The notes under the pieces: generated by a model
The model's input: only the letters and a program-made list of their open reading frames with translations
Told to the model about the DNA's origin: nothing
Databases searched by the model: none
Shown here: positions 15,420-23,697 of the stretch, in pieces
Position numbering within the stretch: position 1 is the stretch's first letter
How the letters are laid out: every line of letters starts with the position of its first letter
NCBI RefSeq assembly: GCF_000949295.1
Contig: NZ_JXYS01000074.1
Span: forward strand, 14-40,925
DNA: 40,912 nucleotides
DNA from: Acidithrix ferrooxidans
GTDB taxonomy: Bacteria; Actinomycetota; Acidimicrobiia; Acidimicrobiales; Acidimicrobiaceae
Direction: 5' to 3'
Translations under genes and position numbers: made by a program

Positions 15420-15435
15420 TTGGCGACTTCGCCAA
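15420..15435. repeat. Short hairpin between pepQ and efp
   Basis: TTGGCGA (15420-15426) and TCGCCAA (15429-15435) form a 7-bp inverted repeat with 2-nt centre in the 227-bp gap between pepQ and efp. Could be an operator or weak transcript end; no T tract. Confidence 0.4.
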
Positions 15436-15541
15436 TGTGGTTTATCTTCCACTGGGTCGATGAACCGATGTCCCTGACGAAGCCAAAATGAAGCAGTTAG
15501 AGATCCTTTATTAGGAACCTTAATTCGGGTTTTCGAGTCAG

Positions 15542-16648
15542 TTATTTGGTCAGGTTGGTTAGTAACCTAGCACCTTGGTCTGTGATAACGAATAGGTCTT
15601 CAATTCTTATCCCAAATTGGTTTGGGTAGTAAAGGCCTGGTTCAACCGTTACGACCATTCCTTCGCATAGTTCAGTAGTCTGGCCCTTTAGCAGCCAGGG
15701 TGCTTCGTGGATCTCTAAGCCAACGCCGTGGCCCGTGCCATGAGAGAAGTATCTTCGGGATCCCTCGTCGAAGGAGGTGCGACATCTATCGTCAATGGTG
15801 CCTGATGAAACGCCCGGCCTAAGCATTGAGATGCCTTCTTCCTGGGATAATAGAACTTTTTGATAGACCTCTTCGACCTCGTCACTAAAGCTTGTTCCGG
15901 CGGTTTTGATCGTGCGGGAGCAGTCGGAGCGATATCCTTCGAAGGTAGCGCCAAAGTCAACCACGATTGGCTCGTTCGTCATTATCGGTCGATCGGTTGG
16001 AACCGCGTGGGGAAAGCTCGAATTGGGACCGGATGCGACAATCGTATCAAAGGCAACTCCTTCTCCTCCGTTGATTCGGATCAGATAATCGAGTCTGGCC
16101 GCCGCTTGGGCTTCTGTCGTTCCCGGTCGTAGTTCGGTCGCAAATTCCTCAAAGGCCATGGACGCAATGGTTGCGGCACGAGCTATCTTTTCAATCTCTT
16201 TGTGGTCTTTAACCTGGCGTTGACTAACCAAAAGGGAAGTGACGTCTAAGACCTCAGGTTTGGTTGCAAAGCTACTTAATACACCAAGGAAGTTGGCGTG
16301 GGAGATTCTATCGAACTCCAAAAGCAGACGTGGTTCTTTGGTGGAGTTCGATTGGATTATGCTTTGGAAGCTGTTTTCGGCTTGGTTGATAATTTGAAAG
16401 TTGATCTGCGTCGATTGCAAAAGGTCCGATAAATTTGAACGAGCTTGATCTAGGTACCGTCCGTCTGTCACCAGATTGACTTCGACGGTCTCCTGGTCTG
16501 ATTTGGTTATAAGGATTGTCGCATTCGAGGAGGCAAAGGCGGTGAAGTAGTAGACAGTCGTCGGTTCTGTGGATAGAAATATGAACGGTTCTTGGGTCTT
16601 GGAAAGTGCAAGTTCAACGAAGCGCAAAATTCTTGAAATGGACATCAT
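15542..16648 (-). CDS. pepQ: M24 metallopeptidase, Xaa-Pro aminopeptidase/dipeptidase type
   Basis: Cleaves N-terminal residues or dipeptides next to proline in the cytoplasm. 368 residues: an N-terminal creatinase-like domain (about 1-140) and a C-terminal pita-bread domain. The five metal ligands are visible in order: Asp in VVDFGATFEGYRSD, Asp in SDCSRTI, His in GTGHGVGLEIHEAP, Glu in VTVEPGLYYP and Glu in GIRIEDLFVIT. Substrate specificity (PepQ or PepP) cannot be separated by eye; the symbol follows the conserved pepQ-efp-nusB neighbourhood. Starts ATGATG at 16648/16645. Divergent from ctaB. Confidence 0.9.
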   Translation of the reverse strand: MMSISRILRFVELALSKTQEPFIFLSTEPTTVYYFTAFASSNATILITKSDQETVEVNLVTDGRYLDQARSNLSDLLQSTQINFQIINQAENSFQSIIQSNSTKEPRLLLEFDRISHANFLGVLSSFATKPEVLDVTSLLVSQRQVKDHKEIEKIARAATIASMAFEEFATELRPGTTEAQAAARLDYLIRINGGEGVAFDTIVASGPNSSFPHAVPTDRPIMTNEPIVVDFGATFEGYRSDCSRTIKTAGTSFSDEVEEVYQKVLLSQEEGISMLRPGVSSGTIDDRCRTSFDEGSRRYFSHGTGHGVGLEIHEAPWLLKGQTTELCEGMVVTVEPGLYYPNQFGIRIEDLFVITDQGARLLTNLTK

Positions 16649-16896
16649 TGAGTCACAATAGTAGCTTGTTTGGTGGATTTTTGCGATCTCGGAATGTCTT
16701 GTTATGGTGTGGCTGTTGAGGGTGGAGAGATAATGAGGTGACCTTTCCTTGAGAAGCCACCTTTATTGTCGACCAAGAGATGTGGGCGAATCGACATGAC
16801 ACTCACTATCATCTAAAAATCAAGTAAGTTTTTTATGTGGATTTGGTTAGGGTATAAAGTCCTAACTTTTGCGGCAGAAGCGAGTAACCAAAAACG

Positions 16897-17802
16897 ATGA
16901 ATTCCATCCCTGTTGCCCTAAAGACCGGTTCCGGATTTAAGACGGTTCGGGCATATGTAGTATTGATGAAGCCGCGCATTATCGAGTTGCTTTTGACCAC
17001 AACTCTCCCAGCTATGGTTGTAGCACAGCGTGGACTACCATCAATAAGTCGAGTTTTGATAACGCTTCTCGGAGGAACTTTAAGCGCTGGCGGTGCAAAT
17101 GCAGCCAATATGTGGTTTGATCGAGATATAGATGCCTTGATGAAGCGTACAAAGCAGCGTCCTCTTGTAACCGGCGAGATCTCTCCAACGGCGGGCCTCT
17201 CGTTTGCTATTTTGGTCGAGCTGATATCGTTCATTATTTTATGGAAATATGACAACCTTCTGACGGCGTCACTCTCGCTTGCAGCAGCAGCTTTTTACTT
17301 CTTTGTCTACACAATGTGGTTAAAGAGGAGTAGCTCCCAAAATATTGTTATAGGTGGTGCTGCTGGTGCCGTTCCTGTCTTGGTTGGCTGGGCTGCAGTG
17401 CAGAATGATATAACGCTTTCCGGAGTTATGATGTTTCTGATCATATTTCTGTGGACTCCGCCACATTTTTGGGCTCTAGCCTTCCGTTACAAGGAGGACT
17501 ATTCGAACGCTGGCGTTCCAATGCTGCCGTCGGTGGCTAGCTTCGAGCAGACATCTCGATCCATATTGATCTATACAGTTATCCTGGTCATCGCGACACT
17601 GGTTATGGGGCCAATCGCACACCTTGGGGTGATATATGATGTTACAGCTATAGCACTAGGAGCAGGCTTTATCTACTACGCCTTAAAGTTGCGCAGTAGT
17701 CATAGTCCCAAGGTTGCAATGCGGGTATTTAGCTATTCGATAACCTATTTGACAGTCCTATTTTTAGCAATGGGGATTGATACCCTTGTCTTCCACCACT
17801 AG
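16897..17802 (+). CDS. ctaB: Protohaem IX farnesyltransferase (haem O synthase)
   Basis: Membrane UbiA-type prenyltransferase that adds farnesyl to haem B, making haem O, the precursor of haem A for the terminal oxidase. 301 residues with about eight to nine membrane helices. The first Asp-rich motif is NMWFDRDIDALMKRTKQRPLVTG (about residues 70-92) and the second conserved loop is FRYKEDYSNAGVPMLP. The N-terminal MKPRIIELLL is the family start of helix 1, so about 25 residues precede it. No strong ribosome site is visible. Followed, with overlap, by a thioredoxin-like gene and then by the oxidase operon about 1.6 kb downstream of ctaB. A haem A synthase gene is not in the window. Confidence 0.95.
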   Translation: MNSIPVALKTGSGFKTVRAYVVLMKPRIIELLLTTTLPAMVVAQRGLPSISRVLITLLGGTLSAGGANAANMWFDRDIDALMKRTKQRPLVTGEISPTAGLSFAILVELISFIILWKYDNLLTASLSLAAAAFYFFVYTMWLKRSSSQNIVIGGAAGAVPVLVGWAAVQNDITLSGVMMFLIIFLWTPPHFWALAFRYKEDYSNAGVPMLPSVASFEQTSRSILIYTVILVIATLVMGPIAHLGVIYDVTAIALGAGFIYYALKLRSSHSPKVAMRVFSYSITYLTVLFLAMGIDTLVFHH

Positions 17803-18412
17803 CTCACCACTTGAGCCGTCAGGGTCTATGGGTGGTGACCAAAGAGGATCAAAGGTGACACCAACTCGGGTGCTCACCTTGATCGGGGTATTAGCGATTG
17901 GCCTGTTGGTGGTCTTTGCAGTTTTGAAAGCTACTAGCTCTAAAGCGTCGCTAGCTCTCTCAGCTCCTGGTTCTGGCGTGGTCACCTCCTCGCCGCTCGT
18001 TGGGCATCCGGCACCATTATTTTCGTTACCTTCTCTATCTAATGGTTCGAAATTCGTCTCTCTAAAGAGTCTTGAAGGACGACCGTTGGTGATAAATTTC
18101 TTTTCTCCCGCCTGTATTCCCTGTAGACAGGAGATGCCAACATTTGCATCTTTGGGTGGAAGATACGCTGGCAAGATTAACTTTGTTGGGGTTGATGAGA
18201 CGTCGAGTTCTAGCGCCGCGCTTTCGTTCGTTAATTCCTTTCGGATTCCCTATCCTACGGTCATTGATGCAAATGGGGATTTAGTCGGACCATATTTGAT
18301 TCCGGGAGTACCAGTGACAGTCTTTGTCGGATCTAATGGCGTGATCAAAGGGTACGTTGCTGGGGCAATCTCAAAGTCGACCCTCATCGCACGCACTAAC
18401 GCCTTGGCCTAA
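17777..18412 (+). CDS. TlpA/ResA-like membrane-anchored thioredoxin
   Basis: Membrane anchor (about 31-51) followed by an extracytoplasmic thioredoxin fold with the redox motif CIPC (Cys113, Cys116) in FFSPACIPCRQEMPTF, and the cis-proline loop PGVPVTVFVG. Such proteins reduce disulfides in apocytochromes or copper-centre proteins; between ctaB and a CuA-containing oxidase, a role in oxidase maturation is the natural inference. The start is uncertain: TTG at 17777 overlaps the ctaB end by 26 nt, TTG 17786 and ATG 17828 are in-frame alternatives that leave the anchor intact. No haem-binding motif. Confidence 0.85.
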   Translation: MIPLSSTTSSPLEPSGSMGGDQRGSKVTPTRVLTLIGVLAIGLLVVFAVLKATSSKASLALSAPGSGVVTSSPLVGHPAPLFSLPSLSNGSKFVSLKSLEGRPLVINFFSPACIPCRQEMPTFASLGGRYAGKINFVGVDETSSSSAALSFVNSFRIPYPTVIDANGDLVGPYLIPGVPVTVFVGSNGVIKGYVAGAISKSTLIARTNALA

Positions 18413-18769
18413 GCGTCTTTAGTTAGGTGTTTTAGCTTCCTTTTGATGCTCCGGTGGTCTTTGTGGCCTTATTCGGAGTGGCTTTTGGGGCCTGTACCAC
18501 GCGCAATGCAACCGAGACTGGACATGTACCGTGAAGCAGCCGGCCAAGATCACATATCACGGCTAAGGCGACTGCGAGGTGAGGAACAATTCGGTAGTCA
18601 TTCCTCTTTTGAATCAATTTCGAACGAGGCTGCCTTCAATTCGCAGATCTTCCTTCTGCTTGCAGATATCGAATGAGCTAAAGGTCTCCTTATTATGGTT
18701 GCTTGGAGCATTGGGAGGAGTCAGGTCACAGAAGATCTCGCTTTGATCCCAGCGACGATGTTGCCCATT

Positions 18770-18799
18770 GGATCGAGCGGTTATCGGATCGAGCGGTTA
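18770..18799. repeat. 14-bp tandem duplication, period 16
   Basis: GGATCGAGCGGTTA at 18770-18783 and again at 18786-18799. Confidence 0.85.
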
Positions 18800-18852
18800 A
18801 GGGGCATTTTGGGTCATTAGCGAGTTGATTGAGTTGTCTAACCACGGCGAAG

Positions 18853-18921
18853 TGGTCCAAAGATTATGGAATCATGGTCCAAAGATTTCGGCGAGGTGGT
18901 CCAAAGATAGAAGAAAAGTCA
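18853..18921. repeat. Three TGGTCCAAAGAT units at 22-nt spacing; possible solo IS end
   Basis: TGGTCCAAAGAT begins at 18853, 18875 and 18897, exactly 22 nt apart with unrelated 10-nt spacers. The last unit is part of the 28-bp sequence (18894-18921) that recurs at 24435-24462. Regularly spaced copies with variable spacers look like protein-binding sites, as in the multi-repeat ends of IS21-type elements or iterons. No transposase is adjacent. Confidence 0.8.
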
Positions 18922-19046
18922 AAATCTGTCTCGTTGTAACGTGACAACGCTCCATATGTGATTTATCGTTAGCTTGATTTTGGTTAAAACATTCAACCAA
19001 AGAGTTTTATGAGGCGCATAAAAGCCCTAGGTAAAGCGCTGAGCCA

Positions 19047-19083
19047 AACCAACTCCCTTGGCCCCAAGGCAAGGGAGTTGGTT
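19047..19083. terminator. 14-bp stem-loop, probable transcript end
   Basis: AACCAACTCCCTTG (19047-19060) pairs perfectly with 19070-19083 around GCCCCAAGG. The following TCTTTACATT is only moderately T-rich. Probably shields the oxidase operon from upstream transcription. Confidence 0.55.
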
Positions 19084-19104
19084 CTTTACATTGGCAGATT
19101 TGCC

Positions 19105-19123
19105 AATGGCGCTTGCCATTTTT
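19105..19123 (+). terminator. Short stem-loop with T tail
   Basis: AATGGC-GCTT-GCCATT followed by TTT; sits 22 nt after the 14-bp stem-loop and may act with it. Confidence 0.4.
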
Positions 19124-19300
19124 GTCAACTTCATTTAGAGCTGTAAATTAATAAAGCGAGATACTATCTACTAGTTTGTATCGTTATTTACACTACAGAT
19201 TTGCATATACAAACTTTATTCTAAATATTCTCGAAGATGACATTCAGTTGATCCTCAGGCATAGTAAATTTTTAGACGAAGGTGAAGGAAGACACTATCG

Positions 19301-19336
19301 ATAGGGCCATTGGTCCTATTCTCAATAGGGTCTTTT
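19301..19336 (+). promoter_or_regulatory. Mutually exclusive hairpins in the oxidase-operon leader
   Basis: Hairpin A pairs ATAGGGCC (19301-19308) with GGTCCTAT (19312-19319), loop ATT, one G-T pair. Hairpin B pairs GGTCCTATT (19312-19320) with AATAGGGTC (19324-19332), loop CTC, and is followed by TTTTG. Both need the same GGTCCTAT segment, so only one can form; B resembles a weak terminator 35 nt before the first start codon. Confidence 0.45.
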
Positions 19337-19370
19337 GTAGTCTTCAAAGTAGTTATAGAAAGGGGTAAGA

Positions 19371-20048
19371 TTGTCGAAAGGAGCTCGCGCTGGCGCGCTA
19401 TTAGTATCATTTGCGGCACTGCTTGGATTAATTGTCTTTGCGGTCGCAGGATATCTTAGGTCGACACCGCCGACTGTTTCAGCAACACCCTCCTCTACTC
19501 CTGGCGTCGTTAACCTTGTTATGCAGACCGATGGTGCAGTGGGCGTAGGTCCTCATCCAAGTTGGGTGGGGTACTTTATCCAAGATGCCAACGGAGCTTG
19601 GCATCAGACCACTCTGATCCAGCTTCCTACACATAGCACTGTTCACGTAACGCTTTACGAATACGATTCAGGTGGAAACCTGAGAAATACCGTCTGGTCC
19701 AAAATACAGGGCACAGTCGGTAATATTGCGTATGTAAATGGAGTAGCGGAGAATATAGTAAATCCAAATTCCAATACGGGAAATGGAATAGCTCACACAT
19801 TTAATGTTCCAGGCCTTGGGATCAATGTCCCGATGTATGGCGTCAGCTCAACTGCAAAGAATTTCTGTAATGCAGGTCCTTGCAACTTGAGCGAGGCTCA
19901 TACTACTATTACCTTCCAATTCCACACCGGTGGCGTTGGTAGCTATAGATGGCAATGCTTTGTTCCATGTGGACTTGGTTATGTAGACGGCAATGGTGGC
20001 CCAATGCAAAACATAGGTTACATGGCCGGATTTCTGAAGGTGGTTTAG
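19371..20048 (+). CDS. Membrane-anchored cupredoxin-like protein, AcoP-like by context
   Basis: 225 residues: an N-terminal membrane helix (about 9-28) and an extracytoplasmic domain ending in a cupredoxin-type copper-loop region, GSYRWQCFVPCGLGY (Cys196, Cys200) and GGPMQNIGYMAGFLKV (Met212, Met218), with an upstream histidine in GIAHTFNV (His142). The CxxxCG spacing recalls the CuA loop of oxidase subunit II but the loop histidine is absent. In acidophilic iron oxidisers a cupredoxin gene (acoP) lies directly before coxB and its product partners the aa3 oxidase; gene order here is the same, so electron delivery to the oxidase is the likely role. Start TTG 19371 with GAAAGGGG upstream. Metal binding is inferred. 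Confidence 0.65.
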   Translation: MSKGARAGALLVSFAALLGLIVFAVAGYLRSTPPTVSATPSSTPGVVNLVMQTDGAVGVGPHPSWVGYFIQDANGAWHQTTLIQLPTHSTVHVTLYEYDSGGNLRNTVWSKIQGTVGNIAYVNGVAENIVNPNSNTGNGIAHTFNVPGLGINVPMYGVSSTAKNFCNAGPCNLSEAHTTITFQFHTGGVGSYRWQCFVPCGLGYVDGNGGPMQNIGYMAGFLKVV

Positions 20049-20051
20049 TCG

Positions 20052-20966
20052 ATGGCTAATTTCGTTTTAGACGAATCCCGCAGCGAAGAATCCACTAAGG
20101 GCCATCTGACTAAGATCCTGGTAATTTGGGCTATCACCTCGGTTATCGGCATGGCGTTGGTTTGGTTCGTATTAGGACCTCACCTCCCGCCTGGCACGAT
20201 GACCGACCAAGCCCAAGGCGCCCAGTTTGACATCAGGTTGGTGTCAACACTGGTAGTACCTGTGCTCTTTTTCGTCTGGCTCTTTTTTGGGTATTCGATT
20301 ATGAAATGGAGGGTGCGTCCGGGTGAAGACCCACTCGCTCCCGGCGCCAATATCAGCGGAAACTCTAAGGCTCAGGGCGCGTGGTATATAATCACCACCA
20401 CTTTGGTCTTGGGTTTGGCTGCTTTTGGTACTTACTTTTTGGTGGTTCCAGCCGGAGCTGGAGGAGCTGAAGGTTCGAGCCCAATTTGGAGGCCTGCAAC
20501 TAAGAATATATTGCAGGTTCAAGTCATTGCACAGCAATGGCGCTTTACTTACCGATGGCCCCAATTTGGTGGCATGGAGACCACTAGTCTTGAACTTCCA
20601 AACAATACAGAGATTCAGTTCAATGTTACAAGTTTGGACGTTATTCACGACTTTTGGGCCTATGGCCTAGGGGTTAAGGCTGATGCGAACCCTGACTACA
20701 ATAACATAGCTTACGCCAAGACTCAACAGACTGGAAAGTTTGTTGTTCGTTGCGACGAGCTATGTGGTATTTGGCACGGGGCTATGTATAACTACGGACA
20801 TGTGGTAAGTCAAGCACAATTTCAGACATGGGCCTCCAATATGGAGACCCAAAATGCTGCTTTGACGAAACTTCTACCTAAGTATTCATTGACCTATACG
20901 CCTTCTTACTCAGGTGCTGGTGGCGGTTATTACAATACTGCAACCGACCCCAATGCGAATCTTTAG
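20052..20966 (+). CDS. coxB: Cytochrome c oxidase subunit II (CuA subunit)
   Basis: Accepts electrons at the CuA centre on the outer face and passes them to haem a in subunit I. 304 residues: two membrane helices (about 25-45 and 75-95, then 113-133 giving a longer N-terminal membrane region), followed by the CuA domain. CuA ligands are all visible: His199 in DVIHDFWAYGLGVK, and CDELCGIWHGAM supplying Cys234, Cys238, His242 and Met245, with the acidic residue between the cysteines replaced in the usual way (Glu236). VRPGE and a Trp-rich QQWRFTYRWP strand fit electron entry. Starts 3 nt after the cupredoxin stop; no extra cytochrome c domain. Confidence 0.95.
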   Translation: MANFVLDESRSEESTKGHLTKILVIWAITSVIGMALVWFVLGPHLPPGTMTDQAQGAQFDIRLVSTLVVPVLFFVWLFFGYSIMKWRVRPGEDPLAPGANISGNSKAQGAWYIITTTLVLGLAAFGTYFLVVPAGAGGAEGSSPIWRPATKNILQVQVIAQQWRFTYRWPQFGGMETTSLELPNNTEIQFNVTSLDVIHDFWAYGLGVKADANPDYNNIAYAKTQQTGKFVVRCDELCGIWHGAMYNYGHVVSQAQFQTWASNMETQNAALTKLLPKYSLTYTPSYSGAGGGYYNTATDPNANL

Positions 20967-21051
20967 TTTGATTTGAATTGGCGGTATGTAATGTATAGCG
21001 AAAACAGCAAATATTTTGTTTTATTTTTTTTGAATTTGGAGGATTGCATTC

Positions 21052-22998
21052 ATGGCAATTGACTTCTCGAAAGAGACCGAATCAGGTTCTTCGAGTGGCA
21101 CTCCAGGTACTTCAGGTAAGGGTATCTTTAGCCCGAGCATAATAACTGGAGCCGTCGCCGGTGGCATAGGGTATCTCTTTGGCCACTGGATGGGTAATGC
21201 CATCGCCGGCGGCTATCCACAAGTTATAGGTAGTGGTCAAAACGACGTTGCCATCTGTCTTGGTTATGCTTTTGCTGTCGTTGGATGGTTTGCTGGCCTT
21301 GGGGCTCTCAACTATCCAATCAAGAAGATGCTGGGTTACGAGCCCGACTTTAGCGAACCTGAACTAAAGCCTGGATGGACGAAGTATTTTCAATATACCC
21401 AAGACCATAAGATAGTTGGAATCCAATATCTCTTTGGTATGTTGGTCTACTTCTTCACGGCGGGCCTGTTGGCTCTAGCCATTCGAACAGAACTGTTGTC
21501 GCCTACCCACCATATATGGGGACCAAGCACCTACCTTGAAATCGTAGGTGAGCATGGAACCATGATGATGATGATGATGACTTCGGTGGTTCTTGGACCG
21601 TTTGGTAACTTTATGATTCCTTTGATGATTGGCTCCAAGAAGGTGGCATTTCCTCGTTTAGAGGCAGCCTCGTTCTGGTTTACGCCGATCTCATATGTAA
21701 TATTGTTGTCCGCATTGTGGCAGGGCGGCTTCCAATCTGGTTGGACGTCGTATGCTCCGCTCTCGATCCAACAAGGTGTGGGCCAGGATGCATATATCTT
21801 TGGATTCGGCCTGCAGGGCCTTTCAATGGTCTGTGCTTCGACGAACATTGTGGCTACGATTATCAACTATCGAGCACCAGGTATGACTTGGAATCGCTTG
21901 AATATCATGGGTTGGTCGATGCTGTCCCTTGGTTTCACAATGATTCTCTCAGTTCCAGTGCTTATTGATGGTTTGTATGTTTTGACACTTGATCGAACTG
22001 CCCAAACTTCGATGCTCTATGGTCCCCACGGAGGTTCATCCTTCCTCTGGGAGAACTTGTTCTGGTTCTTTGGCCATCCGGAGGTCTATCTGTTGGCGAT
22101 TCCAGGCTTTGGAATGGTCGCAGAGATTATCCCGGTCTTCGCGAGAAAGCCGATCTTTGGTTACAAGACATCGGCCGCTGGTATGATTGGTCTGGCAGTT
22201 CTTAGCTTCTTTGTATGGCAGCACCATCTCTTCCAGAGCGGTATGAACCCGGATATGCGTCCATTGTTCATGTTGACAACAGAGCTGATCTCAATTCCTA
22301 CAGGCTTTATTTACTTGGTTGGAATGGGAACTCTTTGGAAGGCTCGAATCCGCCTTACTGTGCCGATGCTCTTTATGTTGGGTGTTTACTTCAACTTCCT
22401 CTTCGGCGGACTGACTGGAGTTTACGTCTCTGACGTACCAATCAACGTAACGGTGCACGGTAGCTTCTTTGTTATGGCTCACTTCCACTACACCATCATG
22501 GGTGGGGTAATCTTCGCATTCTTTGGTGCGATCTATTACTACACTCCTTTGGTTACTGGATTCCAGCTCAACCAGAAGTGGGGTAAGATTCATTTCTGGT
22601 CGATGATGATCTCATTCAACTCGACCTTCTTGCCTTTGTTTGCGGTCGGACTCTTGGGTCAGCCGCGCCGAGTATTCGAGTATGCTCAGCGTCTTCAGAC
22701 CTTGAATGATTGGGTTTCGATCTCGAGCTATGTGCTTGGGCTCTCTTTGACCTTCTTTGTCGTAACCTTCCTTTGGCAGCTTGTGGTTACTCGTACTCCT
22801 GCAGTTCGAAACCCATGGGGATCGCGCAGTCTTGAATGGCATGTGGACTCTTATCCACCGCCTCAACATAACTTCAAGACGGTACCTGTTGTAATGGCTG
22901 GACCCTATGAGTATGCTGATCTGGATGCATTGCCAATGGCTGATATAGTTGTTGAGAATGCCGATAAGGATGTAGTTCGCACGGGAGGCAAAGCATGA
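21052..22998 (+). CDS. coxA: Cytochrome c oxidase subunit I, with altered proton-channel residues
   Basis: Haem-copper oxidase catalytic subunit. 648 residues with an N-terminal extension of two extra hydrophobic segments before the core. Redox-centre ligands are intact: His168 in GEHGT (haem a), His342-Pro-Glu-Val-Tyr346 (CuB and the cross-linked tyrosine), His391 and His392 in VWQHHLF, His477 and His479 in AHFHYT. Channel markers differ from A-type oxidases: IGSKKVAFPRLE has Lys197 where Paracoccus has Asp124 and Glu204 for Asn131, and IPTGFIY has Ile420 for Lys354. Glu344 (Glu278) is kept. Six methionines (171-176, an ATG repeat) follow the haem ligand. GGAGG precedes ATG 21052. The stop overlaps coxC. 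Confidence 0.96.
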   Translation: MAIDFSKETESGSSSGTPGTSGKGIFSPSIITGAVAGGIGYLFGHWMGNAIAGGYPQVIGSGQNDVAICLGYAFAVVGWFAGLGALNYPIKKMLGYEPDFSEPELKPGWTKYFQYTQDHKIVGIQYLFGMLVYFFTAGLLALAIRTELLSPTHHIWGPSTYLEIVGEHGTMMMMMMTSVVLGPFGNFMIPLMIGSKKVAFPRLEAASFWFTPISYVILLSALWQGGFQSGWTSYAPLSIQQGVGQDAYIFGFGLQGLSMVCASTNIVATIINYRAPGMTWNRLNIMGWSMLSLGFTMILSVPVLIDGLYVLTLDRTAQTSMLYGPHGGSSFLWENLFWFFGHPEVYLLAIPGFGMVAEIIPVFARKPIFGYKTSAAGMIGLAVLSFFVWQHHLFQSGMNPDMRPLFMLTTELISIPTGFIYLVGMGTLWKARIRLTVPMLFMLGVYFNFLFGGLTGVYVSDVPINVTVHGSFFVMAHFHYTIMGGVIFAFFGAIYYYTPLVTGFQLNQKWGKIHFWSMMISFNSTFLPLFAVGLLGQPRRVFEYAQRLQTLNDWVSISSYVLGLSLTFFVVTFLWQLVVTRTPAVRNPWGSRSLEWHVDSYPPPQHNFKTVPVVMAGPYEYADLDALPMADIVVENADKDVVRTGGKA

Positions 22999-23642
22999 GT
23001 GAAATTACCGAAGATCGTCCCGTAGTGGACGAGGTGCAACTCTATCATGAGGCTGCGCTAGGTTCTCACTGGTGGGGCGCGAGGATAGCTATTGGCTTGG
23101 TGATGACCCTTTTTGGTGGAATTGCCTTTGCTTATTTCTATCTACGTTCTCTGAACTCGCATGGCCTTTGGGATCCACATGGTCAGACTGCTTCGACCCT
23201 TATGGGCTCTCTTATTCTGACCTTGGTTCTTCTGAGCGCTATCTTAAATGCATATGGCAACTTTCGCCTAAAGAAGGGCTCGACAATTGACTGGCAGGTA
23301 GCCAACATTACGGCTCTTCTGGCTGGGTTGTTTGCGGCTGGTTTCCAGATTTGGGAGCTGAGTCGGTTGAACTTCTTTCCAGGTGCTTTTGGATACGCTG
23401 GGGTCTATGTTGCATTTGCTCCTGTCTATTCCGGCGTTATTATCCTGTCAATGTATTGGCTAGAGACCTTGATTGCTCGTTCGTTACGCAATGCTCGCGC
23501 ACTTGCTAGCGATGGGGGAGTGGGGCTCTCGAGCTCGATGATGGCTGAGAACTTTAGATCTAATCTTGAGGGGTTTAGCTATTACTGGGCTTTCATGGCA
23601 ATCGTTTCAGTGGTATTTTTTGTCCTCTTTTACGTTCTCTAA
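22995..23642 (+). CDS. coxC: Cytochrome c oxidase subunit III
   Basis: 215 residues with five membrane helices, the short form of subunit III found in bacterial oxidases. GSHWWGARIAIGLVMTLFGGIAFAYFYLRS is the first-helix pattern, and later helices follow at about 70-90, 100-120, 135-155 and 190-212. It has no redox centre; it stabilises subunit I and its proton uptake. The ATGA overlap with the coxA stop implies coupling. Followed after 55 nt by the small coxD-like gene. Confidence 0.9.
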   Translation: MSEITEDRPVVDEVQLYHEAALGSHWWGARIAIGLVMTLFGGIAFAYFYLRSLNSHGLWDPHGQTASTLMGSLILTLVLLSAILNAYGNFRLKKGSTIDWQVANITALLAGLFAAGFQIWELSRLNFFPGAFGYAGVYVAFAPVYSGVIILSMYWLETLIARSLRNARALASDGGVGLSSSMMAENFRSNLEGFSYYWAFMAIVSVVFFVLFYVL

Positions 23643-23697
23643 CTTGTGGTTGTGATGAATAGAGTGCCTATTCGTCACAACTCAAAGAAAGGTAGCC

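Larger units (their letters stand above)
18413..19370. other. 958-bp non-coding, repeat-rich region before the oxidase operon
   Basis: No gene I can support; a 77-codon frame at 18443-18676 has no ribosome site and no recognisable domain. From 18770 on the region holds a 14-bp tandem duplication, a three-copy 22-nt-period motif that ends in the 28-bp repeat shared with 24435, two stem-loops near 19047-19123 that could end transcription reading in from upstream, an AT-rich stretch (19140-19230) suited to a promoter, and overlapping hairpins just before the first oxidase-operon gene. Confidence 0.55.

Noticed and set aside
18443-18676. 77-codon frame downstream of the thioredoxin-like gene
   Set aside because: No ribosome site, no recognised domain, no conserved-looking hydrophobic pattern; treated as chance.
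19371-20048. Rusticyanin or a second CuA subunit
   Set aside because: The CxxxCG segment lacks the CuA histidine and the loop does not match rusticyanin; called only as cupredoxin-like.
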